Shown: positions 32,301 to 41,930 of the stretch, piece after piece | Position numbering within the stretch: the stretch's first letter is position 1 | Layout of the letters: each line of letters starts with the position of its first letter | NCBI RefSeq assembly: GCF_000227135.1 | Contig: NC_018257.1 | Location: 267,105-331,104 of the forward strand | Source: Leishmania donovani | Lineage: Eukaryota > Euglenozoa > Kinetoplastea > Trypanosomatida > Trypanosomatidae | Length of the DNA: 64,000 bases | Direction of reading: 5' to 3' | Notes under the pieces: generated by a model | Seen by the model: only the letters and a program-made list of their open reading frames with translations | Told to the model about the DNA's origin: nothing | The model's database searches: none | Position numbers and translations under genes: made by a program

Positions 32301-33597
32301 CACCGCCGGTGTCGCGACCACGTCGGTGGCCCACGTGCGTCTTCCCGGCGACGACGTCGCCTTTCACGGCAGCGCGCAGTGGAAACAGGCGACTCGGTAC
32401 GCAAAGATGCTCGTGCACACACCGTTCCTGTTCCCTTTTGCCGCTCGCGCACTGCTCCTCTCGGCGCTGCTCGTGGAGACGGACCACCACTGGACGCCGC
32501 CGAGCGAGCGGCGGGTGGTGGTGCAGCGCGGACGCACTTTCATAGACGCCTTTGACCTTTTCCACGACAAGCCGCTCAGCAACGACATGCTCAACATCCG
32601 CTTCATCGCCGACGACGGCACGCTCGAGGCCGGGTACGGCCGCGGTGTGTACCGAGAGTGTATCGTGTCACTGTGCAAGGAGGGGTTTGCGGCTGAATAC
32701 GGCCTGTTTCGCCAGACCCCAGACGGCTATGTGTACCCGAACTCCTTCAGCGCCGTGGCGACCAGTGACCCGCAGCATCTTTTGAAGATCCGCTTCTTGG
32801 GGGCAATGGTGGGTCGCGCGCTGCGCGACGGTGTGTTGCAAGACGTGCCGTTCGCCCTTCACTTTCGCAACTCCATCTTGGGCCGCCGCAACACCCTCAG
32901 CAACCTCAAGAGCTTCGACGCGGAGCTCTATCACCAGCTTATGTCCCTCACGCAGCTTAGCGAGGAAGAGCTGGAGGCGGTTGGACTGACCTTTGTCTAC
33001 ACAGTGAACGCGCTGGGCATCACAAGGGAGGTAGAGCTGGTGCCTGACGGGGCGAAGATGCACGTGACACCGCGCAACTGCCTCTTTTACGTGCACCTCG
33101 TCGCCGACTTTAAGCTCAACCGCGAGGCCGCCGAGCAGACGCGCGCGTTTTGCACCGGGCTTCACTCTGTAATTGACACGAACCGTCTTCGCTTGTTCGA
33201 CAGTAACGAGGTCGGCAAGCTCTTCGGCGGCGATGAGACGGGGCAGATCGACTTGGAGGACTGGAAGGCGAATACAGTGTACGACAAGCCGGAGGACGTG
33301 AACGCACCGCAGGTGCGGCTCTTCTGGGACGTTGTGGAGTCTCTCACGCGCGCGCAGCAGCGACAGCTGCTGAAGTTTGTGACGTCCATGACTCGGCCGC
33401 CGCTGCTCGGCTTCCGTTTCCTGGCGCCTCCCTTTAAGGTTCAGCTGCTGGCGATGAATGCGTCCGGGCCCGATCATCTGCCCTCGGCGGCAACGTGCTT
33501 CTCTACCTTAAAGCTACCACCGTACCGTGACTACGCGACGGCTCGAGCGAAGATTGTTGCTGCCATTGAAGAAACCGGTACCTTCGAGTTCAGCTGA
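29392..33597 (+). CDS. HECT-type E3 ubiquitin ligase, UBE3C/UBE3B/Hul5-like
   Basis: The 1,401-aa protein ends in a HECT domain (about residues 1030-1401). The domain contains F-I-A-D-D-G-T-L-E-A-G-Y-G-R-G near its start and the catalytic motif A-T-C-F-S-T-L-K-L-P with Cys1369 (codon 33496-33498), the residue that receives ubiquitin from E2. The N-terminus is also characteristic: a short F-N-G-S-S-R stretch, a basic/charged helix and an IQ-like motif (R-L-Q-R-A-I-R-Q-W-L, residues 51-60), as in UBE3B, UBE3C and yeast Hul5, which are linked to proteasome processivity and protein quality control. The 950 residues between are mostly helical with Ala/Ser-rich inserts. The frame is open to 29269, but the start at 29392 gives exactly the family N-terminus. 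Assignment to the UBE3B/C branch is by eye. Confidence 0.9.
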   Translation: MSQFVFNGSSRMRNMKLARDHHKTRNSIIEDAQRLRLQREEEARRMRAVRRLQRAIRQWLACQAMVRLALSDLDSLSSDVKRILLSTSSAGFSSAVHTTAAPSQTEQLTARLHTACWCLSYVRRHQSHIPLRLDAPFRAAAKNDCSTETVLGDAGSGIPGTTGLGATAAAHQRVTLSSPHTSSVSSLGELRAYRQRVFWHYSECLYTALSESINRGAEGEDTADEDTIAFHADAATEAAAVNRPADPLSLSWPSFLASLPTKDVVLLLCVLLQQLSRVAPSMPGSHASPSSSASLVKRLARYLVAVIVTHNAAFARTLNEEPTPRRSHEGLEMSATAVTSPSLAAAASFDRWPAVHALTVTLSFLGQETVAHPVSVRSQCRELLQPLVAAFPPLSQAEAGGYSPLSPPTGSFAQVCWQCMCAPYAGEESQRLTSNSLAVLLGAADTAAEGPARGGCDVVDTCFTMLVAECYRRTAMNTELTACDGVSGLRGGELRARVLGRLVRLLPRIHQLVEATSCAAAASPSPLTACTDVVKWYLLSVSCLSERLCREDFFIEGILADHYAYNTGRRQQRRTMDGKDDAEGVDESSHSQYRLLTSYLFSAEGGLQLLQLLTVQDERCEKLRLMSLQKPTVEAPTDTGAPPTVDDGGNEEGDLAAAASLANTTSFMDAGAAAQWPSSASMQQSPLEILCNVFAWPIFTFSKPRYSRYQQETLALYAKLVRTPQLLRRLWSLYWQSCEGLRAVLPPGEALQRLCQPPAWGAQEQEEQPALAGEERSRRRRVPAAAHPGPALISLPRLPTWETHPRYPLAFYDPHASLSIFFFTLLAYYVNVCDFADELRRGGEAAVLSTEESWALVLALKEIVHRSHMYGVVPDSNGEAVAHAACLLLSRLHTVDEADPFVPAAATGLWMSVSAVAAEAAVGLLFRTWDAASAAVVDEEDAAEAGEAELDGASVATGERSVVGGVMSSTTAGVATTSVAHVRLPGDDVAFHGSAQWKQATRYAKMLVHTPFLFPFAARALLLSALLVETDHHWTPPSERRVVVQRGRTFIDAFDLFHDKPLSNDMLNIRFIADDGTLEAGYGRGVYRECIVSLCKEGFAAEYGLFRQTPDGYVYPNSFSAVATSDPQHLLKIRFLGAMVGRALRDGVLQDVPFALHFRNSILGRRNTLSNLKSFDAELYHQLMSLTQLSEEELEAVGLTFVYTVNALGITREVELVPDGAKMHVTPRNCLFYVHLVADFKLNREAAEQTRAFCTGLHSVIDTNRLRLFDSNEVGKLFGGDETGQIDLEDWKANTVYDKPEDVNAPQVRLFWDVVESLTRAQQRQLLKFVTSMTRPPLLGFRFLAPPFKVQLLAMNASGPDHLPSAATCFSTLKLPPYRDYATARAKIVAAIEETGTFEFS

Positions 33598-35045
33598 GCA
33601 GCGAGGCGCTATAGCGCGCCTCGGTGGGCCTCGTGCCGCAGCACGCACGAAAAGAGGTATCGCGAGGGCGCCGCGGATCGGGGTGGGATGCTGGGTGTCT
33701 TGGCAGGTCGATGGAGTCAATGCGACCGGTAAAAGCCGCTATTACCCCTCCCATGCACGCATCTTCTCCCCCTCTTCTCTCTCAGAATGTGTGTGTGTGT
33801 GCGTGGCTGTCTGTCCAGGTCCGGTGTTGTTTGAAGCGCTTATTTGCCACCTTATGTATGCGTCTGTGTGTGCCCGCGCGTTCTCTGTCTCTGCGTATGT
33901 GCGCGCATTCTTGTGCTCGTGCCTCGATGCACATTACCACTGATCCGACAAACGATTTGAAGTACCGATAAGGACATCGAGAAATGGAAGGCCTGGGAGA
34001 GGGTGCAGGCAGTCCACGCGCAGTCCCAGCGGCGTATAGGACGAACGAGGGCAAAACACCGTCTGTGGCATTGGGCCAGGCCCTCTCTCTCTTTCCCACC
34101 CCTCCTTTCCTCATCCCCTGCCACCAGTGAATGTGTGGGTGAAGGCGATCTCTCCCGCCGAGTCGAAGGTGCATCATCGCCGCTTACCTCTCTGGCACTG
34201 CAGCGTGCTGTAGTCCCCAGTATTGTTTGTGCTTGCGTTCAAGGCAAACGGTGCGCGTCTGTGGGGTGGGAGCGAGAGATGTGTGCACTCCTGCTGCACT
34301 GAACCTCGCAAATACAAGCAGGACAAAACGAAGGAGCCCCCCTTCCCCGATCCTATGAACGGCAGCCATCGTTGCCGTCACTTTCGCTGGCTCCTGACAG
34401 CGTAGGATCCACGACCGCCGCCATGTGTGCACAGCACTCTCGCACACACGCACACACACGCAGAGACACACACTCGGGCACCAACGTGTCCGGGCTTGTG
34501 CCATGCCCGTTTTTCCTGCGATCGCCCTCCCTCATCTCTCTCAAAGCACATGGTCCCTTCCTCAACCCACTCTTTACTCTCTCTACCTCTCATTGGACGC
34601 GTGGGACACACCAGCTCCAGCATACACTCACGCACAGCCTCGCTCGCACGGACCCACAAGCGAAGGAAACGGACTGCGGTGCCCTGGAGAAGCGAGTGGA
34701 GTCGTCTCCGAGAGCATCTCTTTGCTGCTTCCTTTTCTCTAGTGCGCATGTGTTTGTGTGTGGGGTTGTGGGTGTCATCGGCGCTACCAGCACTCATCCT
34801 CCACGGCTCCATCAGCCTCTTCTCCGGTCTGGGGGCAGCGGCTTGATCAAGCAAGCAAGAACTCTGTCGCACCACGCACACCCACACGCTAGAGAGTGGG
34901 CGGCGGTAAGGCGCCCACGTACCTGGTCCTGGCAAGTACTCGCGATTCTTCACGTGCATGGGGTTGGGCAGCGCGGGTTGCGTGTCCCTTGTCGACTTTT
35001 CGGCACACTATCGCCGCAGGCGCACGCGCACAGGGTCGAGCAGTC
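33598..35045. other. Spacer between HECT ligase and the 937-aa gene
   Basis: No gene is visible. It has CA/TG-rich stretches at about 33787-33802 and 34440-34460. An out-of-frame ATG at about 34958 may lie in the 5' leader of the next gene. Confidence 0.55.
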
Positions 35046-37859
35046 ATGTTTCGTCGCTCACTCGCCGCCTATGGCAGCTATCTGTTGAACCAACGACTCA
35101 TCGCGGATTGGTGGCAGGCAGGCCACCGCGAGGAGGTGCACCAGGCAGCCAAGGCGCGGCTAAGCGCGGCCCTGGAAGAGGTCGAGCAGCGGTCGTCGTC
35201 CGCGGCACAATCATCGACGGCTTGTGTGGATGACGAGAGCGACCCCTCATTTTCGCCTTCGGGTTCGTGCGAGTACGCGGATGCGCCGCATCGTTCTCCG
35301 CCGCTCAGTCTGTATGAGGCCAACGCCCTTGTCGCGACTTTTGTGAGCAGCCACAACACGCAGGACTTGAGTGCTACACTCCAGTACATTCGTGAGCAGC
35401 TCGGGGAGGAGCTCACCGCCTATCATTTCCACTCGCTGCTGCGCACATTCAACTACCACCATGACGCAGCTAATGCGCTTCAGGTGCTGGAGGTGATGGT
35501 ACACAGCGGCACGACGACACTGGAGACGTACGCCCGCATGGTTGACTGTGCGCACTGCCTGTGCCCGCCTGATGTGGAGGCCCGTCTGTTGCAACTTGTT
35601 GCCCTGGCGCAGGAAGCGTTCGGGACCCACGTAATGGAAGACGAAGCCGGCACCGAGGGCGGGACAGTGGCCGCGTACAGCTTTTCGGGAGAAGGATTGC
35701 AGGCACGCCAGGCGGCTGCGGATCTTACGGGGGCCGGCTCGTCGCACCCCTCTGGTGAAACGGCAACGCCGCAGCCGGCGAGACCGCCCCGCAGTGCGCC
35801 TGTGCTTTCCTCTCTTCTTTACCACTGCTCCACCACGAGCCATCGGAGTACGGTTGCGTCGTGTGTTGTGATGGCGCTGTGGATACGTGCTTTCGGTGTG
35901 GAGTTGACGGACTGGGATGTGATGTCGGTGCTGAGCAGCGTGCTCACGCACCCCGACGAGTTTCCGCAATTCTGCGCTATGTTCGGCTGCTTCGATGCGT
36001 ACAAGCGGGGCACCGTGAGCGTGCAGGCAGTGGTGGAGCGACTGGCGCTACTTGGGGAGGTGGAGCGGTGTGGACCGCCGACGGCCAACGAGCTCGTGGA
36101 CGAGCATGTTGAAAGCGATGACACAGGCAGCTTTGACGGAGACAAGGAAAAGGCCCGGGACAGCCGTGTGCCGGCTGGGCCGTCTGCCACGTCGACGTTG
36201 ACATCTTTGGTGGGGGCGATGCAGGCGTCCCTCCGCGCCGCCGGTATCGATGCAGCTTCCAGAGTGGTTTCGCTACCCTTCGTTAATGCGCAGACCAACA
36301 GCATGGAGGAGTTGGTCGCTGCCACATTGCTGCCGCTCGCCCAAACGGGCGTTGGGCCACATCACTACAACGCCGGCCACCTCTTCCACGCCTTGAGTCT
36401 CGTACAAAGCAGTGTGGGGGACGACACCGGGGCCATTCAGCTACTGCAGCGCGCGGCCTGTGAGCAGCAGCGGTGCACCGTGGCACAGGAGGCCCTAGAT
36501 ATGACTGCCAACTCGCGAGCGTCGAAGGGACAGCCTGGTGAAGAGCTCGCCAGCTCTGCAGAGTCCTCGTCGTCGCTCGCGGTGACTTCTGCGTCCGCGC
36601 CTGCGTCAAGAGAGCCATACTGCGTCTCGGTCCATCATCTCTTAGACGTGGGCACGCTGCTGAGTCGCGTCAGCGCGACAACACTGCGTGACGTGCAGCG
36701 GCCCTTTCACGGTGCTTTGCGCCAGATGGTGGAGGAGCTCTCTGAAAAGCCGACGGAGAAGCCGTCTCCCACTTCCGCTTCTCCTCCATCCACTTGGCCG
36801 ACCATGCTGGCGTCGTGTACACCGCCGGTGCCCTGCGCACGCGACTTGGTCACCGTGAGCAGCTACGAGACGCAGTTCATCCGGACCGTGTCCGAGGCGC
36901 GCGCGGTGCTCAGACGCGCGATCGACGCAGGCAACGCCACCGCTAGTAACGGACGTGTACCCCGCAGCACGCAGTTCATGTTTATGCAGCTCGCCCAGTG
37001 GTGCTGCCGCCATCCGCCGTGCAATCCAAAACTGACGCCGGAGGGGTTGGAGGAGCGGACCAAGTGGGGCCGGTATTTGGATGCCCGCGACACGTCGCTT
37101 GCCCTCTTCGGGTCTGCACGACAGTCTCGTGACTCGATGAAGCACCTCTTCTACAACAATAATCAGCTGCCTGAGCTGCGTAGCGAAGCCGTCATCGCGA
37201 AGGACTTTGCCGACGTACACGAGCTCTTCTTCGGCTCAGCCTCACCATCATCGTCGCTGTCACAGGCGGAGCTGCAGCTGTCTATGCGGCAGGCGCGCAC
37301 CACCCTGCCGCACACTGGGAGTAGCGCCGCCATCGTGCCCCGATACCTCTGGGACTCGGCCGTCTACAACCCCTACCCGGCAGCTCAGCTGGCGATTAAT
37401 ACGTGTGAGTTTTCTAAGAGTCCTTGTGGCGAGGGGACTCAAAGCCCTTTCGCGCTGGCGGAAGTGCACCAAACCGATGCCACCCTTGGAAACGATGCCG
37501 AGGAGGACGTTGGCGACGCCGAGTTCTTCGTCGAGCTCTGGCACGCCTTGCTGGACAAGACCACCTCGGTTGGTAGCAACGAGGCTTGGTATCTGCAGAA
37601 CACGGATATGTTTCTGCTGCTCGTCCGTTGCCTACTGCACCGACTGGACTGGGAGGCAGCCGCGCATCTGACGCGCAAGATGACACAGCACACAAACTAC
37701 ACCTACCTCATGGATCACGAGCTCACAACTATCTTTCGCGAGATCGGCGACCCTGCTGGTTGTCTGGCATTCAAGGTAGCGACGAAGCTGTTCGACGGCC
37801 GCATTACGAAGGACGGACAGACGAAACGGGAGAGGTTTCATCAGGAGCAGTTTAGCTGA
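35046..37859 (+). CDS. Large protein of unknown function, probably mitochondrial, with PPR-like helical repeats
   Basis: The 937-aa protein begins M-F-R-R-S-L-A-A-Y-G, a basic, hydroxylated, amphipathic start typical of a mitochondrial presequence. Residues about 95-170 show paired helices in the pattern seen in pentatricopeptide repeats (Y-H-F-H-S-L-L-R-T-F-N-Y then A-L-Q-V-L-E-V-M-V-H-S-G followed by T-Y). Further helical pairs appear in the 280-340 region and near the C-terminus. Trypanosomatids have many PPR proteins in mitochondrial RNA metabolism and ribosomes, so such a role is plausible but not shown. Low-complexity Ser/Ala/Pro inserts separate the helical parts. The frame extends upstream to a GTG at 34896, but the first in-frame ATG is 35046. 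It could also be another alpha-solenoid family. Confidence 0.7.
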   Translation: MFRRSLAAYGSYLLNQRLIADWWQAGHREEVHQAAKARLSAALEEVEQRSSSAAQSSTACVDDESDPSFSPSGSCEYADAPHRSPPLSLYEANALVATFVSSHNTQDLSATLQYIREQLGEELTAYHFHSLLRTFNYHHDAANALQVLEVMVHSGTTTLETYARMVDCAHCLCPPDVEARLLQLVALAQEAFGTHVMEDEAGTEGGTVAAYSFSGEGLQARQAAADLTGAGSSHPSGETATPQPARPPRSAPVLSSLLYHCSTTSHRSTVASCVVMALWIRAFGVELTDWDVMSVLSSVLTHPDEFPQFCAMFGCFDAYKRGTVSVQAVVERLALLGEVERCGPPTANELVDEHVESDDTGSFDGDKEKARDSRVPAGPSATSTLTSLVGAMQASLRAAGIDAASRVVSLPFVNAQTNSMEELVAATLLPLAQTGVGPHHYNAGHLFHALSLVQSSVGDDTGAIQLLQRAACEQQRCTVAQEALDMTANSRASKGQPGEELASSAESSSSLAVTSASAPASREPYCVSVHHLLDVGTLLSRVSATTLRDVQRPFHGALRQMVEELSEKPTEKPSPTSASPPSTWPTMLASCTPPVPCARDLVTVSSYETQFIRTVSEARAVLRRAIDAGNATASNGRVPRSTQFMFMQLAQWCCRHPPCNPKLTPEGLEERTKWGRYLDARDTSLALFGSARQSRDSMKHLFYNNNQLPELRSEAVIAKDFADVHELFFGSASPSSSLSQAELQLSMRQARTTLPHTGSSAAIVPRYLWDSAVYNPYPAAQLAINTCEFSKSPCGEGTQSPFALAEVHQTDATLGNDAEEDVGDAEFFVELWHALLDKTTSVGSNEAWYLQNTDMFLLLVRCLLHRLDWEAAAHLTRKMTQHTNYTYLMDHELTTIFREIGDPAGCLAFKVATKLFDGRITKDGQTKRERFHQEQFS

Positions 37860-39348
37860 GATCGAAAGAAAAGATGGGTATCCACATCAGTGAGAAGTAA
37901 CTCTTCGATAGCGGCAGCGTAGAGGAGAGAAATGCGCCTCGCCCGAGCCCAGAGGAGGGGGCCGATTGCCTTCTGACACACACACACACCCACTCCCTCT
38001 CTGCACATCGCGCAGGCCCCACGCGTGGCGGTCTCTCCGTTTCTACTTCTCTGCCTCCGTGCATCCACCGCGGTGTCCTCGACGCGAAGAAAAGCGCAAG
38101 GCGAGAATTGCCCCGCTGCTTCGCGTTGCATTTTTTTCGATATATTTCTCCTTCGAGACACCGTGCCTTTTGTTGTGATGGACGTGCGTCACCTTTCGTG
38201 CATCAGTATTCGGCCGACGTCTCCGCAGTTATCGGAGCCGCCCTCCTTCCACCCAAGTTCTTCGATACAGAGGTGCCAGAGACTTTGGCAGAGCGCACGC
38301 ATGTGCGTGTGTGCGTGTGGAGACGCACTTCTTAACGAGCTCGTTCTTGGTGACTTTTTTGTCTGTGTGCGTGTGCGTTGCCTATTGTACTCTCGCGCTC
38401 CCTCCTAGCCTCCCCTGCGTCCTCGGCCCCTCGTCTGCAGCCTCTCTCACCCTCCATCGCGCCCGCCTTCTCTTACCTCTGCTTTTCCATCCACCAGTCT
38501 CTGCTCGGAGGGGGGAGGGACGCCGGCAGGGGAGGCGGCAGAGGCTCGGAAAAAGATGGCACTCATACGCTTCGTAGAGAAAGGGACAGCGCCCCTGAAA
38601 GGGCACAGACCCACCGCCGTCACAAGCAGGTGGAGTATCACACTTCTTCGCGCGCAGACGAGTTGACGGCGAAAGGGAAACTGACGTGAGTGAGTTCTTG
38701 GGCGAAGAGGCGAAATGGGAGGAGTGGTAGCGGGTGGACCTTGCAACCATGCTTGCTTGTGTTTGACGAAGCCTGCAATACCCCCCTCCCCCCACAAACC
38801 CACACAGAAACACTCCATTCATGTGCCTGCGGTAGGAAGGGGTATGCATATGCCGAAAGAGTCACTTTGCCCCCCCCCCCTCATGTGTGTCAGCTGCAGA
38901 CACGCATCCCTTTCCCATTCGAATCTCCTGCTTTCCTCCCCTCTCCGCGCCCACCTTTGTCTGCTTGTGTTCCCTTCATGGGTTGCCTCATTCCTCCCCC
39001 TTCTACACACACACACACGCTGACACATCGACTCACCTCTGCACATGACCCCTCCCCTAAAACGCCCACTTTTCCGTCGCCAGAATCAAGTACATAAAAA
39101 GACCAAGAAAGACAACATCGCTTTTCTTTGTTGTTTTGCGCATTTCTGTCGAAGCGGTGGCCGCCTTCACTTGTGCCCCCCTCCCTTCTTTCATCTCGTT
39201 TCTAACATCGTGTTCGTCCCCACCTTCGTGCGGAGTCGCCTCGCTCCTTCCCTCCCCAGACTCCCTCTCCCGCAGGCAGGCACCCACCCGTCTATACACG
39301 TGAGTCCCCTTCCATCTCCCATTACCATCCCAGCCGGGCGCTGCCGCC
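37860..39348. other. Spacer between the 937-aa gene and the DUF4139 gene
   Basis: No gene is visible. It has short CA runs at about 37976-37989 and 39007-39019, a C homopolymer at about 38870-38880, and T/C-rich sequence over the last 250 bases that is suitable for trans-splicing. Confidence 0.55.
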
Positions 39349-41515
39349 ATGTCGCGCGTCACCCTGGCGCCGAAGCTGGAGGCGGTGACGGTTTACGGTG
39401 ACCGCGCTCAGCTGACCTTCTCTGCGCCAGTGGTGCTCAAGCCCTCCGCGAGGGTTGTGGCGGTTGTGGAAAACATCGAGCAATGGGGCGATGTGGACTG
39501 GGCCACGCTTCAGGTGCGCATTGGCGAGGCGACGGACCCTGCTGTGGCTGCTGCGGTGCTGCTGCAGAATATCAGCCCCGTGCGTGAGACGGTGAGGCAG
39601 GACGTGCGCGCGGATGTGCAGCGGCAGAAGGACGTGATCAAGCGGATCGAGGAGGAGCAATGCGCGTGCGAGGAAGGCATTGCCGCACTGGAGGAGTCGT
39701 GCCAGCACCTTGAGCGGATCAAGTGCTTTGTCAGCTCCGCGGGCCGCGGTGACTGCGCTGTGCCGCCCGAGAGCGCGGGTCACCTGCAGGCGTACATGCA
39801 GGACCCTGTGAAGTGGGGCGCGATGGCGTCATTCTTTGCGACGCGGCGCGCCACGGCGCAGCGCGGGCTCGCGGAGCTGAGGACGAAGTTGGCGGATGTG
39901 GAGGAGCGACTTGAGGAGGCGCAGCAGCGGCTGAGCGACCTCGGCGGCGACAGCGGCGTTCGACTGCACACAAAGAGCGCGCTGGAGGCGACGCTTGTGG
40001 TGGGCGCAGGGGTCGTTAGCGGGACGAAGCTGATGGTGGAGCTGTCGTGCGTTGTCAGCGGTGCGGGGTGGTCGCCACTGTACGACCTGCGCGTGAACTA
40101 CGCGGAGTCGAAGCTGGAGGTGCTCTACTCCGCGAACGTGCACCAGTGCACGTCGCTGGACTGGGAGAAGGTGCGGCTGCGACTGAGCACTGCAACGCCG
40201 CATGCTGGCGCCTCGCCGCCGCCGCTGTGGCCGCGCTGGACGATTTGGACGCGGCCGCCGGCGCCCGCGATGGGCGCGCTGCGCGGCGGGCCGCTGGCGC
40301 GCAGGAGAATGGGAGCGAACTCCATCTTCTTTACTGCGCCGAATACGAAGGAGAACTTNNNNNNNNNNNNNNNNNNNNNNNNNNNNNNNNNNNNNNNNNN
40401 NNNNNNNNNNNNNNNNNNNNNNNNNNNNNNNNNNNNNNNNNNNNNNNNNNNNNNNNNTGATGGTGGAGCTGTCGTGCGTTGTCAGCGGTGCGGGGTGGTC
40501 GCCACTGTACGACCTGCGCGTGAACTACGCGGAGTCGAAGCTGGAGGTGCTCTACTCCGCGAACGTGCACCAGTGCACGTCGCTGGACTGGGAGAAGGTG
40601 CGGCTGCGACTGAGCACTGCAACGCCGCATGCTGGCGCCTCGCCGCCGCCGCTGTGGCCGCGCTGGACGATTTGGACGCGGCCGCCGGCGCCCGCGATGG
40701 GCGCGCTGCGCGGCGGGCCGCTGGCGCGCAGGAGAATGGGAGCGAACTCCATCTTCTTTACTGCGCCGAATACGAAGGAGAACTTCGCCGCTCCTGTCAC
40801 GCCGATGGTGGAGGCGGCGTGTGTGGAGGGCTGCGGCTCGTCGTCAAATGCGACGGTGTACGCGATTCCGGGTCTTGCGACGGTGCGGCACAACAACGCG
40901 GACGTGAAGGTGACAGTGGCGCGCGAGAAGTTTCCCGCGCGGCTGCGTTTTGTGTGCGTACCGAAAGTGGACCCGCTGGTGCATCTGAGCGCGACTGCTG
41001 TGAACGCGACGGACTACGAGTTCATTGCTGGCCCCTCAAAGGTGTTCTACGGCAACACATTTGTGAACCAGTCGCAGCTGGGGCACGTGTCGCCTGGCGA
41101 GGAGTTTGAGGTGTCGCTTGGCACGGATGAGACGGTGAAGGTGAGCCGGACGCTTGTGCGGCGTGCGGAGTCGGAGAAGACGTCCGTGTTCTCGAGCACA
41201 AAGTCGCAGCTGAGGTACCACTACGCATACACAGTTGAGTGCTTCGCGCTGCCGAGCGATGCACCGGTGACGGTTGTGGTGAAAGACAACTACCCCGTCT
41301 CAGACGACGCGGATGTCGATGTGGTGCTCGAGCAGCCGACGGCCACAGCGGCTGGTGAAAACCTGTGCTCTGTTAAGGGGGAGAAAGTGACCGTGGATGA
41401 GGACACGCACGAGGTGGCGTGGACCTTCTCGATGGCTAAGCATGAGAAGAAGAACTTTGACATGGTATTCGTGGCAAGGTACCCAGTGAAGACGCCGGTC
41501 TTTGGGCTGCAGTGA
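39349..41515 (+). CDS. DUF4140/DUF4139 (MuiA-like) protein, reading frame broken by a false gap
   Basis: The N-terminal part (from 39349) has the DUF4140 start V-T-V-Y-G-D-R-A-Q-L followed by a coiled coil of about 100 residues. The C-terminal part has the DUF4139 core G-A-G-W-S-P-L-Y-D-L-R-V and a beta-rich ending. The frame appears to shift at 40359, but only because 328 bases (40031-40358) are repeated after a 99-N run as 40458-40785. Counting that segment once gives 1,740 bases, a single frame of 579 codons ending at the TGA at 41513-41515, so the gene is almost certainly intact. DUF4139 proteins occur in bacteria, fungi and protists. The bacterial name (mucoidy inhibitor A) does not define a biochemical role, and the function here is unknown. 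The ATG at 39349 follows a C/T-rich leader. Confidence 0.82.
40031..40785 (+). repeat. 328-bp direct duplication around an N gap inside the DUF4139 gene
   Basis: Bases 40031-40358 and 40458-40785 read identically and are separated only by 99 Ns. The offset of 427 bases is not a multiple of three, which explains the apparent frameshift. The pattern indicates an unmerged contig overlap. Confidence 0.93.
40359..40457. other. Assembly gap (99 N) within a coding region
   Basis: Placeholder N run between two overlapping contig ends. No sequence is likely to be missing. Confidence 0.95.
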
Positions 41516-41930
41516 CGCGGGCGTTCGTGAAACACGCAGAGGAGCCCTACTATCGAAGAGCCCGTTCCGGGGCAGTGGATGAGGGTGCGCCTCAGCTCTT
41601 CTTCAGCCGCGCTGACGATGCAAAACCGAGCTTGCCACTTCCGTCTTGCGCGCTGGCTGTTGACGCGGTGCCCCTTCGCTGCGTTTTGCCTATTCCGAGT
41701 CACCTTATGGAAGCTTTCACGAGTTCCTCCATGGAGAGAGATCGCTTCGCTGTTGTAGTATTGATTTGCCGGTGTTTCTCTCTCTGCTCTCTGTGTGCGA
41801 CCATCAGCGCGCACGGCGGCCCTGTCTTGCTTGCCGCGCTCTTACGTCTTGTTTTGCGCCCCGACCCTTCCTCCCCTTTTTTACTCGTCTTTTTCGGTCC
41901 GTTTTTTTTTTATCGCTGCCATTTTTATAA
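41516..41930. other. Spacer 3' of the DUF4139 gene
   Basis: No gene is visible. It ends in a poly-T tract (about 41902-41911) just before the SIDER-like repeat. Confidence 0.5.

Noticed and set aside
40031..40785. Apparent tandem duplication or frameshift mutation within the DUF4139 gene
   Set aside because: The two copies meet at a fixed-length N run and counting one copy restores a perfect frame, so an assembly artefact explains it.
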